Origin: Eimeria necatrix
Taxonomy: Eukaryota; Apicomplexa; Conoidasida; Eucoccidiorida; Eimeriidae
Assembly: GCF_000499385.1 (NCBI RefSeq)
Contig: NW_013651812.1
Location: forward strand, 1 to 64,000
Length of the DNA: 64,000 nucleotides
Direction of reading: 5' to 3'
In this document: one piece after another, positions 12,101 to 20,224 of the stretch
Position numbering within the stretch: the first letter of the stretch is position 1
Layout: each line of letters opens with the position of its first letter
The notes under the pieces: generated by a model
Told to the model about the DNA's origin: nothing
Databases searched by the model: none
Seen by the model: the letters and a program-made list of their open reading frames with translations, nothing else
Made by a program: the position numbers and the translations under genes

Positions 12101-13911
12101 CGACGGAAGAGCAGCAGAAGAAAGTGCTGCTCCTGCTGCTGCCAAAGGCGACAGCAGTTCCTTCATGTCGCCGTTCGGGACTCTCAGTCAGCCCAGCGCC
12201 AAGGGGGGCTCCGAGAGCGGGAGCTCTGGTGGCCTTTTCGGCAGCAGCAGCAGCAGCAGCAGCAGCAGCGGGATGCTCTTTGGCAAGACCGAAGCCGGCA
12301 GAGAGGGTGGCGTATTCGGCAGCAGCAGCGGGGGAGTCTTTGGCAAAACCGAGGCCGGCAAAGAGGGTGGCCTATTCGGCAGCAGCAGCGGCGGTGGTGG
12401 CCTCTTTGGCAGCAGCAGCGGCAGCAGCGGTGCTGGTGGGGGCATCTTCGGCAGCAGCAGCGGCGGTGGCGACCTCTTCGGCAGCAGCAGCAGCGGCGGA
12501 GGCCTCTTCGGCAGCAGCAGCAGCAGCACTCCACAGACGTCGGGCCAGCCTCCAAGTCTGTTCAGCGGGGGCTTCGGCAGCAGCAGCAACAGCAGCAAGC
12601 CATTAGACATTAAAAGCATCGGGCAGAGCTTGGCAGCAGCACCAGCGACGCAGGCTTCGGGCTTCGAAGGATCTGCACTAGCCTCGGGGCCCTTCAGCTC
12701 CAGTGGGCCCTTTGGGGGAAGTGCCTCACAGGGGGCCCCCCAGGGCGGGCTTGTGGGAATCCTGGGGCCCGGCATATTTGGAAGCAGCAGCAGCAGTGGC
12801 GGCGGTGGCGATACTGGAGCAGCTGCCGCTGCAGCAGCGGGAAGAGCCCAAGCAGGCGCTGCCTCTCCTTTTGGCAGCTCTCTTTTCTCCCAGCAGCAGC
12901 CGCAACAGCAGCAGCAGCAACCGAGCATTTCGTTCGGCAACATTAATGTCAGCGACTTGTCAGTGGGGCAGCGCCAAACATACAACTTCGGGCTGGTGAG
13001 TTTCGCCTGCGCTGGCTTTGCTGCTGACGCTGCCTTTAAGCTTCTGCAGTTGCTGCCAGCTGAAGCAGCAGTCGCAGCAGCTGTTGCAGCAGCTGCTGCA
13101 GCAGCTGCTGCAGCAGCTAACTTGCTGCTTCCTTTTGGTCTCTATGCCTGTTTGCTGCAGTCCAGCAACAGCAGCGGCCTGGGCGACGTGCAGCTGGGAG
13201 GAGGGCCCGATATGTCAGCAACTCGGTCGGCCTTTTCTAACAACCAGCAGCAAGGTGAGTGGCTCTGTCATTTGCTGCTCTTTGTGTTGCCTGCTGTGTC
13301 TAGTGTCTTTTGGCCGCGCTGCAGCAGCTGCAGCAGCTTTTGGCCGCGCTGCAGCAGCTGCAGCAGCTTTCGGCCCCGCTGCAGCGCCTGCAGCAGCTTT
13401 TGGCCCCGCTGCAGCAGCGGCACTGCTGCTTAGGTGCCTTGTTTGCTTCAGCGTCGATAGCGCTTTTGGAGCGGCGCAGGGCAGCAGCTGCGCCTGTGCT
13501 GCTGCTGCTTCGTTTGGGTCTTATGCTGCCGTTGCTGCTGCTGCTGCTTCTGCTGCTCCTGACGCTGCTGAGGCCTTGCTCTGTCATTGCTGCATGCGGC
13601 GTTCCGTTTCAGGTGGCTTTTCTGCATTTGCTTCACAAGGGACTGGCTTTGCCTCTCTGGCGGCGCAGCAGCCGGCGTCGGGGGGCTTTTTCGCTGCAGC
13701 AGCAGCAGCAGCAGCACAGCAGCAACAGCAGCAGCAGGGATTTGGGAGCTGGGGGCTAAGCACCCAGGGTGCCAACATCTTTGGAGGGGCAACCTCTGGC
13801 TTCCCAGGAGCCACTCCAGCCTCTACAGGTTCTGCAGTTGGCTCCACTTCAGCTTCAGCAGCCGACAAGAGTATGTGGACGCAGGCGAGATCTACAGACC
13901 CGCTTGACTAA
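6943..13911 (+). CDS. Nup214/Nup159-like FG nucleoporin (multi-exon)
   Basis: Nine exons join in phase with GT-AG introns: 6943-7129, 7392-7516, 7718-7778, 8122-8786, 8962-9653, 9816-10415, 10541-12995, 13161-13254, 13613-13911. Together they make 5,178 nt, an open frame of 1,725 residues ending in TAA. The first exons read as the last propeller blades of Nup214 (WDWGAVCVRCTDTTQLSLF; SSFWSSVLLAEGKGLE; DTPLLTSPAVFFIAESTGEV, which crosses an intron). Next come a Ser/Arg/Lys-rich linker (residues ~200-330), a Gln/Leu-rich coiled coil (~380-560), about 22 copies of the nine-residue unit VLPPDPTKA (~1064-1260), and an FG domain (~1320-1725) with about 18 FG dipeptides, mostly LFGSSS or FGKTE. Propeller, coiled coil and FG tail in this order is the Nup214/Nup159 plan; that protein sits on the cytoplasmic face of the nuclear pore and acts in mRNA export. 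The FG nucleoporin call is firm from sequence. The Nup214 assignment is inference from short motifs and order. The donor at 7517 (GTCAGC) is weak. Confidence 0.72.
7130..7391 (+). repeat. Intronic CAG/CCACAC 18-bp tandem repeats
   Basis: The intron between the first two modelled nucleoporin exons is almost entirely CAG with interspersed CCACAG. It resolves into an 18-bp unit (CCACACCAGCAGCAGCAG) repeated about six times at 7248-7352. The flanking splice sites (AAAAG/GTAGGG and TCTCGCAG/CTTC) leave phase 1 on both sides. Confidence 0.75.
7533..7560 (+). repeat. Telomere-like AAACCCT repeats (4 units)
   Basis: Exactly four uninterrupted AAACCCT heptamers, the apicomplexan/plant-type telomeric unit in C-rich orientation on the plus strand. 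They lie inside the proposed intron 7517-7717 of the nucleoporin gene. Interstitial copies of this heptamer are an established feature of Eimeria R segments. Confidence 0.95.
7653..7695 (+). repeat. Telomere-like TTTAGGG repeats (about 6 units)
   Basis: A G-rich run of TTTAGGG with one slightly degenerate unit (TTAGGATTAGGG) near the 3' end. It lies in the same proposed intron as the opposite-orientation AAACCCT run 92 bp upstream, so the two arrays are inverted relative to each other. It ends just before the CCCCAG acceptor at 7717. Confidence 0.95.
7803..7832 (+). repeat. Telomere-like TTTAGGG repeats (about 4 units)
   Basis: A third heptamer array, G-rich on the plus strand. It begins 25 bp downstream of the strong donor CAG/GTAAGC at 7779 and lies inside the intron 7779-8121. 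Confidence 0.95.
11401..11990 (+). repeat. 27-bp coding tandem repeat (P-D-P-T-K-A unit)
   Basis: About 22 tandem copies of a 27-bp unit within the large nucleoporin exon, encoding V-L-P-P-D-P-T-K-A. Central copies are nearly identical at DNA level, differing mainly by T/C in the Leu codon and C/T in a Pro codon, which points to recent expansion or homogenisation. Edge copies are degenerate (SSSTKA, PSPAKA, EPSKAL). Because 27 is a multiple of three, every frame stays open: a long plus-strand frame and two minus-strand frames cross the array as shadows. Confidence 0.9.
13308..13425 (+). repeat. 30-bp intronic tandem repeat
   Basis: Roughly four copies of a 30-bp unit (CTTTTGGCCGCGCTGCAGCAG followed by CTGCAGCAG) within intron 13255-13612 of the nucleoporin gene. 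Later copies vary (CGGCCCCGCTGCAGCGC). Each unit ends in CTGCAGCAG and so repeats a plausible 3' splice-site sequence. Confidence 0.8.
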
Positions 13912-13967
13912 TGGTCTTTTGCCCGCCAGCGGGGGGCCTCCCACCGCGGTGTTCTGCTGAACAAGCC

Positions 13968-14287
13968 GGCTAGCTATCTGGCTAGCTAGCTAGCTAGCTA
14001 GCCAGCTGTGTAGCCAGCTAGCTGGCTAGCTAGCTACACGGCTGGCTAGCGACTCTCCGGCACGCAGCAGCGTCCACGCCAAACAGGAAGGAGTGCCCGG
14101 CAGCCACTGCGGCGAATGTTTCGCCGCGCAGTGGCTCCCCTTCAAGTGGTGGCGGCTGGCTAGCCAGACGACTAGCCGTGTCTACCGCAGCTAGCTAGCT
14201 AGCTAGCTAGCTAGCTAGCGCCGCCCTGAGTCAACTCGTGAGGGCTGCGCGCAGAGCGGGGGCGGCAGCAGCGGCTGGCCATCACAC

Positions 14288-14318
<31 letters not shown>

Positions 14319-14650
14319 CTGGCTACGGCTACTGAGTGAGCCCGCAGCTGCCGGGCATTTGTGTACAGTGTGGGTGCGGCAGCTCTTCAGCTGCGATGTC
14401 AGTAACGCTTGGGCGTTTTCTTGTCTCCATCTTATTTGTTTTCTGGAGCAGTCCACGGAGAAGCAGCTAGTTGTGTACGAATTAGTTCGCTAGCTGACAA
14501 GATAGCTAGCTAACTAGCTACCTAGCCAGCTAGCTAGCTAGCTAGCTACGGGAAGCAACCCGTTATTTCAAGCATGCCGAAAAACGGTATAAGAGTTCAG
14601 TTACTAATCAAGTTTGCATCCACTTAGCTAGCTAGCTAGCTAGCTAGCCG
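13968..14650. repeat. AGCT/TAGC tetranucleotide islands
   Basis: Four clusters of the self-complementary tetranucleotide AGCT: 13968-14050 (interrupted), 14190-14220, 14495-14549 and 14624-14649. Longest pure runs are about 25-30 bp. They follow the nucleoporin stop codon by ~60 bp and alternate with unique sequence. A short hairpin lies between the first two clusters. No gene is seen from 13912 to 14654. Confidence 0.9.
14103..14135. other. GC-rich hairpin
   Basis: Inverted repeat with arms GCCACTGC-GGCGAA and TTCGCC-GC-GCAGTGGC. The stem is about 14 bp with a 2-nt bulge and a very small loop, placed between two AGCT islands. It could be a structure in the nucleoporin 3' UTR or simply part of the repeat environment. 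Confidence 0.6.
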
Positions 14651-14654
14651 GGCT

Positions 14655-15145
14655 GTGCCCATATATACTGCTGAAGTCTCGCTGCGCAGAACGGCGCTGC
14701 TGCGCTGGGAATGCAGCCTTCGCCAGGCTGTAGGGGCAGCAGCGGCTGCTGCAGCGTTTCTGCTGCCTTTCAGCAGCAACCGGGGTCACAGTACGCGTCT
14801 GTCTTGCCCACGTGCGCTGCAGCAGGTAGTAGTGCAGCGGCTGCTGCTGAAGCCGTTGCCGGTGCTGTGCTTAGCTGCTGCAGCGGCTCTTCACTGCTGC
14901 TGCTGCTGCTGCCGAAGGCGTCTTTCGGCGGTGGAAGCGTCAGCGAGGAGGAAGATGCCCCCGACCTGTACGTACACCTCACGGCCTCCTGGCAGGGACC
15001 GCACCTCGTGTAGTGCCACAGCGCCTTCACTTCTATAGTCTTCCTTAACTGCATCAGCTGGAGAAGCAGAAGCCCTCTGAGGCTCCTGTGGGGCCTTATC
15101 AGGGCCCCCCTTTGGCTGTTTACCCGACGAGGGGCCCCCAACCAT
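14655..15145. other. Ambiguous coding segment (both strands open)
   Basis: Both strands give protein-like readings. On the plus strand (14711-15013) the frame ends in a Leu run, then KASFGGGSVSEEEDAPDLYV and a stop. On the minus strand (14891-15145) a frame begins MVGGPSSGKQPKGGPDKAPQ and continues EVRSLPGGREVYVQVGGIF before entering a Gln tract. Only one, if either, can be a real exon. I do not recognise either. Confidence 0.25.
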
Positions 15146-16824
15146 GTTCGCTGCCCGCAGGCTGTACGGAAGCAGCTGGTGGTACGGAGCGGGCTAGAGA
15201 TTGAGAACTACAGTTCTGTTCTTCTAAATAAATGAGACAAATTTGAACAATAAAAGCAACTGCAGCCGCTGCTACTCGCTACGCAAAGCAGCTCCAGCTG
15301 CGAACCTCGCTGTGGGGCCCCTCCCAAAGCCCCAGCTCCAAAGGGCCAGTGGACCTCCTTCTACGCCGCCCTAACCCAATGATTTAGACCATTTTGCATT
15401 TTTTTCAAGAAGAGACTGTTTAGAGGCTCTTAAACTTGAAGCGCTGCCGACATAAGCAGCAGGCCTCGCCACGTTCCCTGCTGATCACCTAGCTGCAGTC
15501 GCCGCTACCTCCGCTGTGTTGCAGCGTTGCTGGGCAAATAGCACAAGCAATGTGTGGGTAATCTGGAAGAGGCTTCACTCATTAGGAATGGCCTGCTTGG
15601 GTGTGCGCAGCAACGGCTGCGCGTCTATGCCGTGCAAATATGGCTGCACTGAAAGCCGCACAAAGTGCTGGCAATTGCCACGCTGCCACAAAGTTGGCTA
15701 GAAGCAAACTGTGGGCCCCTCTGGCTGGCCGTGTCGCTGCAACCCCCGCCCAGGCCCAGCCAGTTGTTCAAATCATTACTCTTTAAAGTACTCAATTCGA
15801 AACTTCTGCACGGGTAGCTAATTGTGGGCTTTTTCCAGCGCCAGACGGGCCACCCCCTCGTACTCCTGCCCCGAGACTCCCTCCCCAGCTAGCCAACTCG
15901 CGTGAAATATAAACTTGACCAGAAATTTGAAGGAGGCTGCACGTGGCCGCCTTCTGGCTTTGCTTCCTGCAGAGTGCCTCGGGAGGGCCACGAGCCTCTG
16001 GGTCGCCAGGTGGCCCCGAAGGCCGCCCTGGCTGCAAAAATAACAGCTTCTTCACCATCCCTGTAACGTTCATATGTGCGCGAACCTCTAATTTCGGTTA
16101 TGCGGAGTTGCGCGCATGGACAACTCGGAAGAGTCTACCCTAGGATGTGCTGAAGGACAGTGTCGTCCCGCTAGCCCCCGTTTTTCATGCACAATAAAAT
16201 ACATCCAGCGCTTTGCTCGCTCCGCGCATTTGATTCCAGCTAAACCTATTCTCCCCAATGTCAAAAGAAACATTATTACAATACTGCTCGTGCGTACGAT
16301 CAACTTCGAAAGACAAGGCATCATTTTGCATACGTGCATACATGTGCGTACACATACACATTAGTGTAAATTTGTTATATATATATATATATAGTCGACA
16401 CGCTTCACAACGAATTCCACAAATTTGGGCAGGTATGAGTGCATATGCATAACATCCAATCATATATATATATATATATATATGTGGGCATGCGCATGCA
16501 CATGCATGTCTTGGTAAACATGCATGTGGACGCAAATACCATGCACGCGCATTCCAAGTGCATCGAAGCTGCATGGAGATACAACGAAATTCACGCACTT
16601 TCATGCACGTGCGCTGCAACTAAGGCGCCGGCGAGCTGAACCACAAGGCAGCAACTCCCTCGAACTAAAACTGCGACAAACTCCTCAAAATTTCGCCCCA
16701 AAGCTCAGTGAATCCGCTGGAGCGGTCGGGCGTTGCGCTGCTCAGCGCCCCAAATGCATTGTTTGCTCTGTGTTTCAGGGTGTTGGGTTTACGGCCTCGG
16801 ACTGGGTTGACTACACAACTCAGT
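15146..16824. other. No confident gene; R-to-P transition
   Basis: CAG tracts fade out here and base composition becomes ordinary. ORFs are short and unassigned. Two (TA)n microsatellites occur at about 16374-16394 and 16461-16483, the second followed by alternating purine-pyrimidine sequence (TGCGCATGCACATGCATG). The plus-strand frame running through 16524-17339 has no clear start or motif and overlaps the minus-strand candidate at 16825-17415. Confidence 0.6.
16374..16483. repeat. Two (TA)n microsatellites
   Basis: TA dinucleotide runs of about 20-24 bp at 16374-16394 and 16461-16483, about 70 bp apart. The second is followed by alternating purine-pyrimidine DNA rich in TGCA. Confidence 0.9.
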
Positions 16825-16939
16825 TCACGCTGTGCAACCCGTCCACCAAAAGACAGGCTCCGTCAAGTCGCCACTGCCGGCGCGTGGACATGAAAGAACC
16901 CTCAGTACACAGCACGCGAGCGAATGATCCACATGCCGC

Positions 16940-16975
<36 letters not shown>

Positions 16976-17415
16976 TGCACCCAGCCGCTCCGCTGAGGCG
17001 GCGTCTCCTCGCTTTTGGCGTGCTCTGGTCTTTTGCGGTAAATTTGCGGAGATCCAGCGCCAGAGTGGCTGCTGCTGCGTTTCCCTCCACGTGCTTCTGC
17101 CGCAGCAGCGTCAGACGCCAGACCGCGCCTCATTGCTGCGGCGACCTGTATTAAGAAATAGCCGGAAGAGGAGACCTTTGTCTCGACTCTGTGGCGGCTT
17201 ATGCATCTCTCTTTGGCTGCAGCGGCAGCCAAAAAAAGACAGAAGAGGAGGCAGCGAGTTATACGCTCAGACCCGGCAGTCCATCTCTTTAGGTATGGGA
17301 CCACCGTTGATTCCGCCTGCGTCGGAGCGCCGCCTGTGACGGAGGCGAGGAGAGACGAAGACCAGGGCAGTATCAGCAGCAACCGCAGCAGCAGCTGGGC
17401 CATGTATTCATGCAC
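16825..17415 (-). CDS. Possible secreted protein with Gln tract
   Basis: A 196-codon minus-strand frame starting MHEYMAQLLLRLLLILPW, which looks like a signal peptide. It has a second hydrophobic stretch near residue 75 (LLFCLFLAAAAA) and a ten-residue Gln tract near 150. The overlapping plus-strand frame reads the same tract as Ala. Splice-like sites are present on both strands, so the true gene, if any, is undecided. No family recognised. Confidence 0.27.
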
Positions 17416-17536
17416 CGCGACGACAAAGGTGTATAGATAAAATAGCTACTGGCGCTGCCTCTAAAAAGGCCGCAAACATGGGTGTCGCCATGCTGCAAGC
17501 GCAGTCGTAGATAGGTTAACTTTGAGCTCTCTCTGT

Positions 17537-20224
17537 TTAATTTTGCTCTTTTTTCCTCTGCGGGCGCCTAAGTTGGAGGACGTTGGGCACGGTTTCCGGT
17601 ATAAGCTCCGGGGGCGGCGAGGGGGATCTCCAATCGGGAATAAATGCCAAGATATCGCCAGGTGTGACTGCGGGTGAGTAGTAAACTTCGTCCATCGAGA
17701 GCTCCTCGGACAGCGCGGTAAGCTTGCCCTCTGCCAAATCAATTTTGGATGTATGAATTCTGCTCACGGCTAGAAGGAGTGTCTCATCATGGCCAAACAT
17801 GGCTCTGCGACGCAGCGCCGTCCATAGAGCCTCGAGGAAGATGTCCTGAACTTGCTTCTTCACATCTTCTTCAGTCACAGAGGCCAAGGAATTCAGGACT
17901 TCTCTGTAGTACTCAATTTTCTTTCTCTCGCTGGCTATGAACGACAGCGCCGCCAGCTCCTTGCTGACCTGGCTAGGAAACCACCGCCGCGAAGTCGCAA
18001 GACGCGCCAGGGCCTCCTGCAGTTTCTGCACGTTGGCCTCTGCAGTGGTCAGCCGCTCCTCCGCCGTTGCCCTCAGGTTAACAGTGGCGTCCCAGCGGGC
18101 AGTGGATATTTCCAACTGCTCTGGCGAGCTGGGGCCGCCCACAACGGCGGCCAGCAGCGCCTCCAGCCCGTCTTGCTGAAGGAACTCGATTAGCTGCATG
18201 GATACGAGGCTGTCGGCTGCTTTGCGTATGGCGAAGCGCAGCTGGAGACCGGTATCAAGGATGCTTTCAACTGCCGTGAGCAGGTCATCTGCCAAGGGCG
18301 AGAGGTGGCGGCTGTAGTACCGGTGTTGCACTGCGTCTTGGGGGATTTTGGCGAAGAGACCAGGCCCGAACCTCGAGGCTTTAGCCAAGATCACAGCAAC
18401 GGTTTCTTTGCTGTTCAGCATCTTCTCGTTTAAGCGCGAAAGTTCAGCTATGCCGTACGCCAGCGGGCTTTGCACCCGCTCCACTAGCGTTTCCTTCAGC
18501 CGCTCCACCTTCCGCTCGCACAACTTCACCTCCACTTCCAAGTCCATGTATTGCTCCTGCAGCTTTCCGCTCTGGTGCTTCAGCCGCGACTTCTTGTACA
18601 TTAAGTCCTGCAGCAATGCCTCGGCCCGACGCACGTTTCGCCTCTTGGCCTCCATGTACAAGGAGTCGAACACGACTTCTTCAGAGTTCTTTTCCCTCGG
18701 GGTTCCCGGCTGTTCCCCCTCGGGAATCCACGCCCGGCTCCGCAGCTGATTCAAAATGGAGCGCGCCAGCCCCGTTTCTGCAGTTTTCACGTTCAAAGCG
18801 TGTTCTTCTGCTAAGACCGTCATCAGCTTGCCCTCCACGCGCAGCAGTTCCCGCTTCGTCTCTAGCAGCTCCTGCTCCTCAGGATACAGCTTCGTGCCCT
18901 TCATAATGTCCTCGTTGCTTGCAGGTCCTTTAGAGTCCGACTCACTAGCCGGCCCCACTAGGAGATCCAGCGCCTTCGACAGCTCCGGCAGCACCTCCTC
19001 AGCCCGCTGTACATGCACCCCTCGGCTTCGGCTGGTCGAGGCACTGAGCTGCAGCTCTTCCAGTGTCGCTTTCCCTTTTTCCAGCTCCTCGTCAACAACA
19101 GCCAGTTGGTGCTGCAGATCCTCCTTCCGTCTTTGGTTCTCCGCTCTGATCGCCTCGGCTGCTTCTGGCCGCGCGGTTACCTGCAAAACAGTCAGCTGTT
19201 CCTCCAGCCTGCCCATCTCCACGTCTAAGACTGATCTGCGTTTTTTAACCATCCGCCAAGTTTGCTGCTGCTGCTGCAGCTCCTGGCTGTTTGCTGCTAC
19301 CTCCGCCCGCAGCTCCGCCAGCACGTCTTCTGCCGCTGCCCGCAGCTCCTCAGGAGAGTCTACAACCTCAGCAAAGTCAACATGTTCCTCGCGGCGCCTC
19401 CACTTGGCCATACCCTGTTGAGCTCTTTGAATTACTAACGCTGCGTCTGCTGCAGTGCCGCCAGCTGCGCCCACTGACACATGCAGCGCTGCAGTTGCTG
19501 CATCACTTTCTGCCCGCGCAAGCTTCAGCCTTTCCCGCGCCCGCGCTAGCCTTTCCAAAAGTTCTGCGTTTGTTGGAACTTGAAGCTCTTCTGCTGCTGC
19601 CTCCGCACCTGGCTTCGTTGCTGCTGCTGCTGCTGCTGCGAGCGACTCACTAGGGTCACCTGCGAAGTGCTCGTCGACACCGAGTCCCAGCTCCAGGGCA
19701 TTCTCTTGCTGTCTTTGGCCGACTTGCGTCCACGCATTTACGCAGCGGGCGAGAAGGCCAAACAGCAGCAGCAGCAGCAGCGCCTGGAGGGCCAGCTCGA
19801 GAGTCCCGAGCAGCCGCTTTGCTGGTTTTGCTGTCCCGCTGTTGCGCCCGACTAGGCGCTGTGCGCTGCCCTCCGCCTCCACTGCAGCAGCAGCAGCAGC
19901 TCTTGCTGCTGCTTCCTCTGCTGCTCCTTCCGCTGTTCCCAGCTTCTCCACGCTTTCGTTCTCCGAAGGGCTCCACTGTGCTTCCAGCGCGTCCGCAGTG
20001 CCGCCATTTAGCCCCCCGGGGCTCGTCAAAAGAGAGACTTCATTACCCGCGTCAAAGCTCGCGGTCGAAGTGTTGCACAGACACACAGTGCTGCTGCTGC
20101 TGAGCAGGAGGAGCAGCAGCCCAACACACGCTACTTGGGGCCCCATTACCTTTCTGTTCACCCCTCCACTGCCACTTGAAGAGCACCCCACACACGCAGT
20201 CAGCGATACAACCATGAAATTCAA
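17537..20224 (-). CDS. Single-exon membrane-associated coiled-coil protein, hypothetical
   Basis: An uninterrupted 895-codon frame, stop at 17537. The first ATG is at 20224, but the Met at residue 27 (codon at 20144-20146) gives a better signal peptide (MGPQVACVGLLLLLLSSSS) and may be the true start. A second hydrophobic segment at residues ~138-162 (LELALQALLLLLLFGLLARC) would make it a membrane protein, with a short acidic/Ala-rich region before it and a long charged region after it. From ~215 to ~600 the sequence is heptad-rich (LLERLARARERLKLARAES; LLQDLMYKKSRLKHQSGKLQ), predicting extended coiled coil. The C-terminal ~250 residues are less repetitive and end in a Pro-rich, basic tail. 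No catalytic motif is seen and I do not recognise the family. Low internal repeat content and unusual length without introns make it a confident gene. Confidence 0.88.
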   Translation of the reverse strand: MNFMVVSLTACVGCSSSGSGGVNRKVMGPQVACVGLLLLLLSSSSTVCLCNTSTASFDAGNEVSLLTSPGGLNGGTADALEAQWSPSENESVEKLGTAEGAAEEAAARAAAAAAVEAEGSAQRLVGRNSGTAKPAKRLLGTLELALQALLLLLLFGLLARCVNAWTQVGQRQQENALELGLGVDEHFAGDPSESLAAAAAAATKPGAEAAAEELQVPTNAELLERLARARERLKLARAESDAATAALHVSVGAAGGTAADAALVIQRAQQGMAKWRRREEHVDFAEVVDSPEELRAAAEDVLAELRAEVAANSQELQQQQQTWRMVKKRRSVLDVEMGRLEEQLTVLQVTARPEAAEAIRAENQRRKEDLQHQLAVVDEELEKGKATLEELQLSASTSRSRGVHVQRAEEVLPELSKALDLLVGPASESDSKGPASNEDIMKGTKLYPEEQELLETKRELLRVEGKLMTVLAEEHALNVKTAETGLARSILNQLRSRAWIPEGEQPGTPREKNSEEVVFDSLYMEAKRRNVRRAEALLQDLMYKKSRLKHQSGKLQEQYMDLEVEVKLCERKVERLKETLVERVQSPLAYGIAELSRLNEKMLNSKETVAVILAKASRFGPGLFAKIPQDAVQHRYYSRHLSPLADDLLTAVESILDTGLQLRFAIRKAADSLVSMQLIEFLQQDGLEALLAAVVGGPSSPEQLEISTARWDATVNLRATAEERLTTAEANVQKLQEALARLATSRRWFPSQVSKELAALSFIASERKKIEYYREVLNSLASVTEEDVKKQVQDIFLEALWTALRRRAMFGHDETLLLAVSRIHTSKIDLAEGKLTALSEELSMDEVYYSPAVTPGDILAFIPDWRSPSPPPELIPETVPNVLQLRRPQRKKEQN

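Noticed and set aside
11303..12166. Minus-strand ORFs with FVGSGGNTA or LSWDLEAIQ repeats
   Set aside because: Antisense shadows of the same 27-bp array, which stays open because its period is a multiple of three.
10987..12606. 539-codon plus-strand ORF with LYCLQIPRK repeats
   Set aside because: It is the wrong frame of the 27-bp coding array. The frame giving PDPTKA joins upstream and downstream exons in phase and leads into FG repeats.
1..15000. CRISPR-like array
   Set aside because: The repeats are tandem microsatellites and coding repeats with no spacers, and the sequence is eukaryotic.
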